A stretch of DNA of 48,802 nt from Verrucomicrobiota bacterium (GTDB taxonomy: Bacteria; Verrucomicrobiota; Kiritimatiellia; SS1-B-03-39; UBA6053), in contig JAFIGD010000039.1 of NCBI GenBank assembly GCA_020831625.1, forward strand, positions 1 through 48,802, written 5' to 3'. This document shows, one piece after another, positions 41,768 through 48,802 of the stretch (position 1 is the first letter of the stretch; every line of letters begins with the position of its first letter). The notes under the pieces were generated by a model, which worked only from the letters and a program-made list of their open reading frames with translations, did no database searches and was not told the DNA's origin. The translations under genes and the position numbers were made by a program.

Positions 41768-41961
41768 TCTGTACCCTTATGGATCACTTTTTCAACTTCG
41801 CGTTCCTGGTATCGTTTCGCATCCTGAGAAGGATTTCCGCTGAGGGTTATTTTCATTCCATTCGGATGGGTAAAGTTGCGGTGGCTTCCTTTTTCCCCGC
41901 TGCCTGAAAACCCGGCTTTTTTCATCGCACGTATCAGATCTCTGATTTTCTTGGGTATAAC
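41764..41961 (-). pseudogene. HicA-type mRNA interferase toxin, 5' frame lost
   Basis: Translation of the minus strand gives VIPKKIRDLIRAMKKAGF, then SGSGEKGSHRNFTHPNGMKI, then TLSGNPSQDAKRYQEREVEK-VIHKGTE: a complete 65-residue HicA dsRBD-like toxin with the catalytic His in GSHRNF. No ATG, GTG or TTG begins it. The codon before Val is TGA, while ATGs at 41969 and 41965 are in other frames, so a one- or two-base indel near 41962-41966 probably removed the start. The internal ATG (codon 13) would delete the first helix. The frame is too short and startless for ordinary gene calling. It was found by reading the 368-bp gap 41706-42073. Confidence 0.75.
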
Positions 41962-42073
41962 TCATTCATGGTACTAAACAGATACTACTTTTGTCAATAA
42001 GCTCTTTATCTTTGCCTTGCATCGTGGATTTTGTAGGGCTAGGTTTTAAGTCGGACAGATAAAATGTGGTATA

Positions 42074-43366
42074 ATGATGAAGACTTTTGTGCATATCTTT
42101 AATCGAAAATGGTTGATTGGGGTGCTGATATTTTTGGGGGTCGGGGCGGTTTCGCTGTTGCTGCCGATCTGGGATGCGCCTCCTTTTGAATCCGGGTCCG
42201 TTTTGCATGAGAGGGTGGAAGTTCATCCGGGTGACACGGTGTTTTGGGAGAAGTTGGATACGCTGTTGGAGAAGTATGAAGCGATCCGTTACCGGGACGC
42301 TGTTAAATGGGAGGCGGAACCCGAAACGTATCGGGAGGCGATCAATGATTGGCTTGAGCAGACAAACGGGCTGGAAGAGGAGCTGTTGGGTTTATTGGAT
42401 ACTTACAGCGTGATCTATTCGCCTTTGACGCCCGGTGAGGGGTATGTGGCGGATGAAGCCATAAGAGCATTAGAGATCGGGAGAGTTTTGTATCAGCGGC
42501 TCCGTCATCATATGGACGTGGACTCTGCAATGAACACGTATGACGTTCTCTATCGATATGTCGTGGATATGCAGGTGCCCCGGCCGAATTCAATGATGAC
42601 GGTTTTAGCGGCCCGCGCGCTGACGGACTATTATTTACATGCCGGTATCATTCTGCTGCATCTTTTTCCTGAGAACCTTCCTGTGGATTTTCTGAAGAAT
42701 CTTGAGAAGGGGGCGATGGGATGTTCATCTTTGAATCCGGAATATTGGGTCGAAGGAATGGACATGGAATTTCTCTATTTTAAAGATATTTTACCCAGTG
42801 CTTTTTCCGATATTGAACTCTTATGTTCTGATTTCTTGGGCTGGCTTCCGCGTTGGAACAGCTTTTTTTACCAGCCGAATCGGACCTTGGCTTTACAAGA
42901 AGAAGTACTTAAAATGAATCGCTCTCTTTTTCTGGAAACCCTGGAGGACTCATCGTGGGGTTCCCTTGATGAGATCAGAGCGTATTCCACGGCATTGGAT
43001 GATTGTGGTTTAAAGAGGGTGCACAATTATTATGGGCGAATTTTAGTAACCATTTTCTTCATTGATTATCACCCCGGATATCTTCGGGGTGTTTCTTTGA
43101 ATCGCATGAGTCAAACGTTAGCCGCACTGCACCGGTATCGTCGGGTTAACGGAAGATTGCCGGGGGAATTGGCGGATTTGGTGCCGGATTTCATCAAGAG
43201 CGTTCCGATGGATCCCTTTGACGGGCGGCCGATTCGGTACGATGCGGAACGGGGGATTGTTTACAGTGTCAATGAGAACGGTGAAGATAACGGCGGGGAT
43301 TCCACGGGGGGGCGGATTCCTGAACGGGGACTGGATTATGTGATTCGGATAGACGGGGAGGGTTAA
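42074..43366 (+). CDS. Uncharacterised membrane-anchored protein with a GspG-like C-terminus
   Basis: A 430-residue protein with an N-terminal membrane anchor RKWLIGVLIFLGVGAVSLLL (about 11-30) and a long helical domain (residues 60-340) without recognised motifs. A C-terminal region reads AALHRYRRVNGRLPGELADL-VPDF, then MDPFDGRPIRYDAERGIVYS and NGEDNGGD. That last part resembles the globular region of GspG-type pseudopilins and occurs at the end of many PVC membrane proteins. The function is unknown. Base composition is more AT-rich than in flanking core genes. It stands alone between the lgt/hicA remnant and pheT. Confidence 0.7.
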   Translation: MMKTFVHIFNRKWLIGVLIFLGVGAVSLLLPIWDAPPFESGSVLHERVEVHPGDTVFWEKLDTLLEKYEAIRYRDAVKWEAEPETYREAINDWLEQTNGLEEELLGLLDTYSVIYSPLTPGEGYVADEAIRALEIGRVLYQRLRHHMDVDSAMNTYDVLYRYVVDMQVPRPNSMMTVLAARALTDYYLHAGIILLHLFPENLPVDFLKNLEKGAMGCSSLNPEYWVEGMDMEFLYFKDILPSAFSDIELLCSDFLGWLPRWNSFFYQPNRTLALQEEVLKMNRSLFLETLEDSSWGSLDEIRAYSTALDDCGLKRVHNYYGRILVTIFFIDYHPGYLRGVSLNRMSQTLAALHRYRRVNGRLPGELADLVPDFIKSVPMDPFDGRPIRYDAERGIVYSVNENGEDNGGDSTGGRIPERGLDYVIRIDGEG

Positions 43367-43447
43367 GGGAAATAAGATGACTGCGCGGAACGGGGCGGGC
43401 ACGTTCCTTGCTGTTTTTTTGGGGGGCAGTCGTGGAACGAGATGATT

Positions 43448-43476
43448 GCGCTTCCCCGGGCAAGCCGGGAAAGCGC
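43448..43476. other. Strong hairpin at the pheT 3' end
   Basis: GCGCTTCCCCGG and CCGGGAAAGCGC form a 12-bp stem with one mismatch and a 5-nt loop, 7 nt after the pheT stop. No T-run follows on the minus strand, so it is a stabiliser or Rho-assisted end, not a classic intrinsic terminator. The rest of the gap 43367-43482 shows only G and T homopolymer runs. Confidence 0.55.
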
Positions 43477-43482
43477 CGGGCA

Positions 43483-45879
43483 TCAGCGGCCGACGATTTG
43501 GGCGTTGAGGGTGTCGACGAGGCGCTTTTCGATTTTGCCGTTGAGTTTTTCGACGGTTTCGTCGGTGAGCGTTTTCTTGGGGCTCCGGTAGGTGAAGCGG
43601 TAGGAGAGGCTCTTTTTGTTTTCGCCGAGTTTTTTGCCTTCGAAGATGTCGACGAGGTCGACGGTTTCGAGTTCATAGGGTTTGGCCTGTTGGATGACGG
43701 CCATGACTTCGGCGTGGGTGAGGTGGCTGTCGACCACCATGGACAGATCGCGGGAGGTGCTGGGGAAGGTGGGTACCGGGGCCATGACCGGCAGTTTGGC
43801 TTTGGGCAGGCGGTCGAGAACCAGTTCGGCCAGGGCGACGGGTTCGAAGATTTTCCAGCGTTCGCGCAGGGCTTTGGGCAGGAGTCCGATGCGGCCGAGT
43901 TCCTGTTTGCCGAGGAGCACGGTTGCGGACTGGCCGGGTTCGAAGGCGGCGTCTTCGGAGGGAACGAACTGCACGTCGGTCATGCGCTGACTGCGGAGGA
44001 AGGTTTCGAGTTGTCCTTTGAGCTGCGCGAAGGCTTCTTCGTCGGTGACGGGGCGCTGTTTGTCGAGGGCGGGGCGGCGGACGGGCCCGAGCTGTCCGAA
44101 GCTGACACGGGTTTGTTCCTCGACGCCGGTTTCGGCTTTGAGGAAGACAGTGCCCAGTTCGAAGAGGGCCAGTTCGTGGTTCTGGCGGGCGTGATTGCGG
44201 GCCAGGGTGTCGGCCATCTGGGGCAGCAGCGAGGTGCGGAGGACGGACTGGTCCTGGCTGATGGGATTGGGGAGTTTGACCTGCCGACCGGACTGGGCGG
44301 GATCGAGCCGGGCGAGCGTTTCGGGATCGGTCAGGCTGTAGTTCATGATCTCGAGAAAGCCCTGATGGGCGATCTGTTTCCAGATGCGCATGAGGCGGCG
44401 GACGGGTTTGTCGTTGGCTTCGGGAACAATGCGGGCGCAGGGCGCGGGGGCGGGAATGGCGTCGAGACCGTTGAGGCGTGCGATTTCCTCGACGAGGTCG
44501 ACTTCGCGGAGCAGTTCGCCGCGGTATCCGGGAATGCGGAGGGTGCAGCCGTGTTCATCCTGGTGCTCCTCGACGAGACCGAGGCGCTCGAAATAGCCGC
44601 GCATGGTGTCGACGGGGATGTCGACGCCGATGAGTCCGGTGATTTTTTTCCAGCGGCAGGAGACGGTGCGGGGGTCGGTTTTGCCGGGCCAGGCGTCGAT
44701 GACACCCTGAAGGGGGGTGGCGCCGGCGTATTGCTGCATGAGGGAGGCGGCGCGGCGGCTGACCCATTCGGCGTGGGTCATGTCGCATCCGCGGGCGAAG
44801 CGGTAGGAGGATTCGGTGTGGAGGCCGAGACGTTTGGCGGTGGCGCGGACGCGGGGGGCGCTGAAGGCGGCGCTTTCGAGGAGCACGCGGTGCGTGGTGT
44901 CGCGGATTTCGCTGTCGGCACCGCCCATGACGCCGGCGACGGCGAGGGGGCGGTCAGCATCGGCGATGACGAGGTCGTCGGGGGTGAGGGCGCGGGATTT
45001 ATCGTCGAGGGTGGCCAGCGGTTCGCCGGGGGCGGCGTTGCGGACAATGATTTTGTCGCCGTGGAGGAGATCCTGATCGAAGGCGTGCAGGGGCTGTCCG
45101 GTTTCGAGCATCACGTAGTTGGTGATGTCGACGAGGTTGTTGATGGGGCGGATGCCGCAGAGCCGGAGCCGTTTTTGCATCCATTCGGGGGAGGGGCCGA
45201 CCTGCGCACCGGTGAGGCAGCGGGCGGTGTAGCGCGGGCAGCCGGCGGGATCCTGAATCTCAACCGCGAAGTGTTCGCGGATGTGGGTGAGGCCTTCACG
45301 GAGCGGGGTGTCGGGGAGGCGGAGGGCGCGGCCGGTGAGGGCGGCGAGTTCGCGGGCGACTCCAATGATGCTGAGGCAGTCGGGGCGGTTGGGGGTGACT
45401 TCGAGGTCGAAGACGATTTCCGGGCCGCCGAGGATGTCCACCGCCGGGGTGCCGGGAACGGTGGCGGCGGGGAGGTCCATAATGCCGTCGTGCGCTTCGG
45501 AGAGACCGAGTTCGTCTTCGGCGCAGAGCATGCCGAGGCTTTCGATGCCGCGGATTTTGGCTTTTTTGAGGGTGAGGCCGCTGGGCAGGGTCACGCCCAC
45601 CGGGGCGTAGATGGTTTTCATGCCGATGCGGACATTGGGCGCGCCGCAGACGACAGTGAGCGGCTCGGCGCCGTAGTCGATGGTGCAGAGGGTGAGGCGA
45701 TCGGCATCCGGGTGCGGACTTATGGCGGTGATCTCGGCGGCGACAATGTCGGCGAAGTCGGAGCCGTGGGTCTCGACGGCTTCGACTTCGAGGCCGGAGA
45801 AGGTCAGCAGATCGCAGAGCGCCTGGGTGTCTTCGTGGAGATCAATGTATTCTTTGAGCCAACTGAGGGGGACGAGCAT
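43483..45879 (-). CDS. pheT: Phenylalanyl-tRNA synthetase beta subunit
   Basis: A 798-residue protein starting MLVPLSWLKEYIDLHEDTQA. It has the B1/EMAP-like tRNA-binding region (CTIDYGAEPLTVVCGAPNVR-IGMKTIYAPVG), B3/B4 editing domain (LEVTPNRPDCLSIIGVAREL), B5 domain (SCRWKKITGLIGVDIPVDTM), the synthetase-like core (LPNPISQDQSVLRTSLLPQM) and the C-terminal ferredoxin-like anticodon domain (PVPTFPSTSRDLSMVVDSHL ... LTDETVEKLNGKIEKRLVDT). It forms the alpha2-beta2 enzyme with PheS. I start at ATG 45879, where homology begins. It is separated from pheS by a toxin-antitoxin pair instead of following it directly. Confidence 0.97.
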   Translation of the reverse strand: MLVPLSWLKEYIDLHEDTQALCDLLTFSGLEVEAVETHGSDFADIVAAEITAISPHPDADRLTLCTIDYGAEPLTVVCGAPNVRIGMKTIYAPVGVTLPSGLTLKKAKIRGIESLGMLCAEDELGLSEAHDGIMDLPAATVPGTPAVDILGGPEIVFDLEVTPNRPDCLSIIGVARELAALTGRALRLPDTPLREGLTHIREHFAVEIQDPAGCPRYTARCLTGAQVGPSPEWMQKRLRLCGIRPINNLVDITNYVMLETGQPLHAFDQDLLHGDKIIVRNAAPGEPLATLDDKSRALTPDDLVIADADRPLAVAGVMGGADSEIRDTTHRVLLESAAFSAPRVRATAKRLGLHTESSYRFARGCDMTHAEWVSRRAASLMQQYAGATPLQGVIDAWPGKTDPRTVSCRWKKITGLIGVDIPVDTMRGYFERLGLVEEHQDEHGCTLRIPGYRGELLREVDLVEEIARLNGLDAIPAPAPCARIVPEANDKPVRRLMRIWKQIAHQGFLEIMNYSLTDPETLARLDPAQSGRQVKLPNPISQDQSVLRTSLLPQMADTLARNHARQNHELALFELGTVFLKAETGVEEQTRVSFGQLGPVRRPALDKQRPVTDEEAFAQLKGQLETFLRSQRMTDVQFVPSEDAAFEPGQSATVLLGKQELGRIGLLPKALRERWKIFEPVALAELVLDRLPKAKLPVMAPVPTFPSTSRDLSMVVDSHLTHAEVMAVIQQAKPYELETVDLVDIFEGKKLGENKKSLSYRFTYRSPKKTLTDETVEKLNGKIEKRLVDTLNAQIVGR

Positions 45880-45923
45880 AAGAGCCTTTCTTTCAAACGA
45901 GGAGTGTGGAGGATCAGTGGGTG

Positions 45924-46298
45924 TCACCAAAAGGTATTCGGGGCATTCTGTAGCAGGTGGCGGTCTTTGGTGAGGAGTTGACCGGAACCGAGGATGGACT
46001 GGGCCACAATCAATCGGTCGAACGGATCGCGGGTCCAATTCAGATTCATTGCCTCAGTGACGACATCGCCAAAGGGGAGTTCACATTCGCGGATGCCGAT
46101 TTTGCGCATCAGGGAAAAGAGTATTTCCGAGGCAGGTGTGGAAATTTTGCCCAGTTTGTAGAGGTATTGGAGTTCCAGGCGAACCATGGGCGAGACGCGC
46201 AGCGTGTGATCCTCAATATGCTGAATCCCCCTCGGGGTGAACAGGTTCAGGTCATTGTCAAAAAGCCAAATGAGGACATGCGTATCAAGGTAGATCAT
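45924..46298 (-). CDS. PIN-domain toxin (VapC-like)
   Basis: A 124-residue protein starting MIYLDTHVLIWLFDNDLNLF. The PIN residues are D5 in YLDTHVLIWL, Glu in VSPMVRLELQYLYKLGKI, and Asp in NWTRDPFDRLIVAQSI, with the closing LLTKDRHLLQNAPNTFW. It is a metal-dependent RNase toxin of the 'LDTHVLIWL' branch. The ATG overlaps the antitoxin gene by 14 bp. The frame continues upstream only through that overlap. It sits between pheS and pheT, 44 bp before pheT, an unusual insertion in a core operon. Confidence 0.9.
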   Translation of the reverse strand: MIYLDTHVLIWLFDNDLNLFTPRGIQHIEDHTLRVSPMVRLELQYLYKLGKISTPASEILFSLMRKIGIRECELPFGDVVTEAMNLNWTRDPFDRLIVAQSILGSGQLLTKDRHLLQNAPNTFW

Positions 46299-46515
46299 GG
46301 TTCCATTCGTCTGACCAGTCGAAATGGACCAGCTCTTCAGGATCCACATTCATACACTTGTGGGAAACCAGCCGACTCAGTTTGCTGGGGGGGGGCTCAC
46401 AAACGACCTTGATAACATGTCCATTGCGTTCAATCAGCAAGGGTTCCTGCTCTTCGATGACCTGATCGAGGAGGTTGTATAAATTATTTCGGAATGCGGA
46501 GGGGGTTACTTTCAT
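46285..46515 (-). CDS. Phd/YefM-like antitoxin
   Basis: A 76-residue protein starting MKVTPSAFRNNLYNLLDQVI-EEQEPLLIERNGHVIKVV, the usual Phd/YefM N-terminal DNA-binding fold. A C-terminal toxin-binding tail follows, ending VHFDWSDEWNHDLP. ATG 46515 is supported by a consensus promoter ending 6 nt upstream, which implies a leaderless mRNA. The longer open frame would include that promoter. It lies 49 bp after the pheS stop and overlaps the PIN toxin gene by 14 bp. Confidence 0.85.
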   Translation of the reverse strand: MKVTPSAFRNNLYNLLDQVIEEQEPLLIERNGHVIKVVCEPPPSKLSRLVSHKCMNVDPEELVHFDWSDEWNHDLP

Positions 46516-46521
46516 ATTGTG

Positions 46522-46550
46522 ATGATATTTGATGTCGTACGCTTTGTCAA
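46522..46550 (-). promoter_or_regulatory. Consensus sigma70 promoter of the toxin-antitoxin pair
   Basis: On the minus strand TTGACA (46550-46545) and TATCAT (46527-46522) are separated by exactly 17 bp. The expected start, 7 nt after the -10, falls on the A of the antitoxin ATG (46515). It lies in the gap between pheS and the antitoxin. Confidence 0.75.
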
Positions 46551-46564
46551 TAAAATACGTACGT

Positions 46565-47578
46565 CTACGCAAACTGACGGAGGAAGCGGACATCGTTGTC
46601 GTAGAGGCGGCGGATGTCGTCGATTTCGAGGAGGATCATGGCGATGCGTTCGAGGCCCATGCCGAAGGCGTAGCCGGTGACGGCGTCGGGATCGTAGCCG
46701 ACGGCGTTGAAGACGTGGGGGTCGACCATGCCGGCGCCGGCGATTTCGATCCAGCCGGAGTTTTTGCAGACGCGGCAGCCTTTGCCTTTGCAGACGTGGC
46801 AGGTGAAGTCGACTTCGACGCTGGGTTCTGTGAAGGGGAAGAAGTGGGGGCGGAAGCGGGTTTTGACGCCGGGGCCGAGAATTTCGCGGGCGAAGTGGGT
46901 GAGATCGCCTTTGAGGTCGGCCATGGAGACGTTTTCGGCGACGTAGAGGCCTTCGACCTGGTGGAAGTTGGCGCTGTGGGTGGCGTCGGGGGTGTCGCGG
47001 CGGTAGGCGCGTCCGGGGGCGATGATGCGCACGGGCGGGGGATGGTTGAGCATGTACCGGACCTGGACGGGGCTGGTGTGGCAGCGCATGAGGGTGCCGT
47101 CGTCGAGGTAGAAGGTGTCCTGCGGATCGCGGGAGGGATGATCGGCGGGGGTGTTGAGGGCGTCGAAGTTGTTGAAGACGGTGTCGATGTCGGGTCCGGT
47201 GGCGACGGTGAAGCCGATGCGGTCGAAGACCTCGGTGACGCGGGCGATGATTTGCCGGATGGGGTGGTTGCCGCCGAGGGGCGGGGCATCGCCGGGGCGG
47301 GTGACATCGAGGGCGTTTGCCGGCGCGGCGGTGGTGCCGAGGGCGGCTTTGCGCGCTTCGAGGGCCTCGGTGACAGCGACTTTAAAGCGGTTGGCGGCCT
47401 GGCCGAAGGCGGGGCGGTCTTCGGGGGCAACCTCTTTGAGGGAGGCCATGATTTGGGGGAGCTTGCCTTTGCGGCCCAGATAGGCCACGCGAACGGCTTC
47501 GAGGGCGTCGTTGCAGTCGGCGGCCTGAATATCGTTGAGGGCGGTGGCGGTGAGTTGATTGAGGTCTTCCATGTTCAT
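46565..47578 (-). CDS. pheS: Phenylalanyl-tRNA synthetase alpha subunit
   Basis: A 337-residue protein. An N-terminal coiled-coil tRNA-binding arm (residues 1-85, VRVAYLGRKGKLPQIMASLK) is followed by the class II core: motif 2 region GRAYRRDTPDATHSANFHQV-EG, FRPHFFPFTEPSVEVDFTC, a small Cys cluster CHVCKGKGCRVCKNSG, WIEIAGAGMVDPHVF and motif 3 GYAFGMGLERIAMI. It is catalytic with PheT. The ATG at 47578 is followed by a second at 47572, and either could be used. It is first in the minus-strand run pheS, antitoxin, toxin, pheT. Confidence 0.97.
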   Translation of the reverse strand: MNMEDLNQLTATALNDIQAADCNDALEAVRVAYLGRKGKLPQIMASLKEVAPEDRPAFGQAANRFKVAVTEALEARKAALGTTAAPANALDVTRPGDAPPLGGNHPIRQIIARVTEVFDRIGFTVATGPDIDTVFNNFDALNTPADHPSRDPQDTFYLDDGTLMRCHTSPVQVRYMLNHPPPVRIIAPGRAYRRDTPDATHSANFHQVEGLYVAENVSMADLKGDLTHFAREILGPGVKTRFRPHFFPFTEPSVEVDFTCHVCKGKGCRVCKNSGWIEIAGAGMVDPHVFNAVGYDPDAVTGYAFGMGLERIAMILLEIDDIRRLYDNDVRFLRQFA

Positions 47579-47682
47579 GCGGGGTTCTATAGCCCGTTGA
47601 GGGGGGGGATGGAAGAAAAACTGTATAGGATTGTGCGGGTTTGCGCTTGAGGTGCGGAGGGCAGAGGGGTAGGTTTACGGGA

Positions 47683-48678
47683 ATGAAGATCAAATCGGTG
47701 ACGGTGCTGTTTACAAGTGTGGGACGTCGGGTGGAGTTGTTGCGGGCCTTCCGGGCGGCGGCGGATGCGGCGGGGGTGCGGGTGCGGATCCTGGCCTGTG
47801 ACGTGGATCCCTTGGCTCCGGCCTTGCGGGAGGCGGACCGGGCGTTCCTGGCCCCGAGGTGCTTAACGCCGGAATATGGACCGTTTTTGGCGGAGATTTG
47901 CCGCGAGGAGGGCGTGGACGGGGTGTTTCCCTTGATCGACACGGAACTGGAGGCGCTGGCGGCGGCGCGGGGGGTGATCGAGTCCGCCGGCGCGCGGGTG
48001 GGCTTGCCCGAGATGGAGATTTTGCGCAGAACCCTGGATAAAAAAGAGACCCTGGGATTGTTCCGGGAGGCGGGCCTGCGGGTGCCGTCGACCTGGTTCC
48101 CGGGCGGTGTGGATGTGGAGGCGCTTCCGTATCCGGTGATTGTGAAGCCGCGGCGGGGAAGCGCGTCGCAGGGGGTCTTCCGGGTGGAGACGGCAGAGGA
48201 CTGCCGTTTTTTTCTAGGCTATGTCAAAGAGGCGATGGTGCAGGAGTGTCTGCCGGGACCGGAAATCACGACGGATGTGTTTGTCGGACCCTCGGGGCGC
48301 TTGCTGGGGCTGTGTTCGCGCGAGCGGATCGAGGTGCGCTGGGGGGAGGCGGCGAAAGCGGTGACCGTGGATGTCCCTGAAATTTCAGCGGCCTGCGAAA
48401 CGCTGGCGAAGATGTTCGGGCCTTCCGGCCCGTTCACGGTGCAGTGCCTGCTGAAGGAGGGGCGGCCGCATTTCACCGAAATCAACGCCCGCATGGGGGG
48501 CGGGCTGCCGCTGGCCTTCGCGGGGGGTATGAACGGGCATGTGCGGCTGCTGCGTGAGCTGGCGGGACTGGAGAATCCGGATTTTGATCTGCATGAGGTT
48601 CGAACCGGCGTCCACATGAGCCGCTTTGACGATGCGGTGTTTTTAACGGAGGCTGACGAGGGTGTGAGGTTTACTTAA
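47683..48678 (+). CDS. ATP-grasp enzyme, carbamoyl-phosphate synthase large-subunit-like
   Basis: A 331-residue protein starting MKIKSVTVLFTSVGRRVELL. The PreATP-grasp domain is at 1-110 (ACDVDPLAPALREADRAFLA, GVFPLIDTELEALAAARG). The ATP-grasp domain follows: TLDKKETLGLFREAGLRVPS, YPVIVKPRRGSASQGVFRVE, MVQECLPGPEITTDVFV, and the metal-binding FTEINARMGGGLPLAFAGGM. Such stand-alone enzymes ligate a carboxylate to an amine, often in surface-sugar or peptide pathways. The substrate is unknown. I prefer ATG 47683 to the earlier TTG 47641, which adds Arg/Gly-rich residues without homology. Confidence 0.85.
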   Translation: MKIKSVTVLFTSVGRRVELLRAFRAAADAAGVRVRILACDVDPLAPALREADRAFLAPRCLTPEYGPFLAEICREEGVDGVFPLIDTELEALAAARGVIESAGARVGLPEMEILRRTLDKKETLGLFREAGLRVPSTWFPGGVDVEALPYPVIVKPRRGSASQGVFRVETAEDCRFFLGYVKEAMVQECLPGPEITTDVFVGPSGRLLGLCSRERIEVRWGEAAKAVTVDVPEISAACETLAKMFGPSGPFTVQCLLKEGRPHFTEINARMGGGLPLAFAGGMNGHVRLLRELAGLENPDFDLHEVRTGVHMSRFDDAVFLTEADEGVRFT

Positions 48679-48734
48679 ACCTGAAGCCGTGAGATCTTTG
48701 CTGTGAATCCGCACAATCTCATGGGCTGCAAGGA

Positions 48735-48786
48735 ATTGTCGGGAATGCTCGACAGACCGCATGGGTATGCCTCGATTCCCGACAAT
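48735..48786. repeat. 12-bp perfect inverted repeat with nested palindrome
   Basis: ATTGTCGGGAAT (48735-48746) and ATTCCCGACAAT (48775-48786) are exact reverse complements around 28 bp that contain a small GCAT...ATGC palindrome (48760-48770). The structure lies 56 bp after the ATP-grasp gene. The remaining 124 bp to the window end show no complete gene. Confidence 0.8.
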
Positions 48787-48802
48787 CCCTTTCGCTCCAT
48801 GA

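Noticed and set aside
41706-42073. tRNA or other RNA gene in the gap upstream of lgt
   Set aside because: No cloverleaf or conserved tRNA loops were recognised. The gap is explained by the hicA/hicB remnants and AT-rich sequence.
42070-42075. TATAAT as a -10 box for the gene at 42074
   Set aside because: It overlaps the start codon and has no -35 partner at the right distance.
43448-43476. Intrinsic terminator for pheT
   Set aside because: The stem is strong but no T-run follows on the minus strand, so it was kept only as a hairpin.
43408-45981. An 857-codon open frame on the plus strand opposite pheT
   Set aside because: It is a by-product of strong GC bias opposite a certain pheT gene. 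It is Gly/Ala/Glu/Val/Phe-rich with no domains.

Overview
The window looks like a chromosomal segment of a Gram-negative member of the PVC superphylum (Verrucomicrobiota, Kiritimatiellota or Lentisphaerota). This is inferred from the gene set: LptD for outer-membrane LPS assembly, a PEP-CTERM sorting tail, a DUF1559/H-x-DG-like pseudopilin, a LacI-like/AraC fusion regulator of the XylR type, a secreted clan GH-A hydrolase and acidic TPR lipoproteins. GC is high. From about 5 kb to the right end the top strand is G-rich whatever the gene direction. In the first 2.4 kb it is strongly C-rich.

Layout. (1) 0-5.1 kb is a damaged accessory zone. It holds an MmeI-like restriction-modification enzyme cut off at its 3' end, dispersed repeats, a UPF0175/PIN toxin-antitoxin pair, a frame-shifted hicB, REP-like hairpins and a 5'-shortened IS200/REP-type transposase. 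(2) 5.1-20.5 kb is mostly core: a DUF2179-type membrane protein, an oxidoreductase, a deoxyribosyltransferase-like/XRE/kinase operon, glgC, a methyltransferase-glycosyltransferase pair, rpmB-rpmG, lptD with two pseudopilins, rpsP-khpA-trmD, a TIM-barrel epimerase, a zinc-ribbon/Nudix/lipoate-ligase run, a 3D-domain lipoprotein and a phosphodiesterase. (3) 20.5-22.8 kb is a low-GC restriction-modification island with a cytosine-5 methyltransferase and a putative endonuclease. (4) 22.9-32.3 kb holds a 3-methyladenine glycosylase, a three-gene phospholipid cassette (YnbA-like, YnbB/CdsA-like, PlsC-like), small membrane proteins, a 2-hydroxyacid dehydrogenase, the AraC/LacI-type regulator, hisG, a 29-residue COX24-like basic protein and a TPR lipoprotein. 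(5) 32.4-37.9 kb is the most distinctive part: a promoter and cobalamin riboswitch followed by six tightly coupled genes (DUF4465 PEP-CTERM protein, secreted surface protein, pseudopilin, cobT, cobS, cobC). (6) 38-48.8 kb holds a secreted glycoside hydrolase, mscS, lgt, a broken hicAB, a hypothetical protein, pheS and pheT separated by a toxin-antitoxin cassette with its own promoter, and an ATP-grasp enzyme.

The main interpretation is that region 5 is a B12-controlled corrinoid capture and salvage operon. It joins cell-surface proteins of families seen in Bacteroidota B12 loci to the nucleotide-loop assembly enzymes. The broken restriction enzyme, broken hicA and hicB genes, REP hairpins and skew flip mark the left end as a recombination or integration zone. 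No tRNA, rRNA or CRISPR array was recognised by eye.
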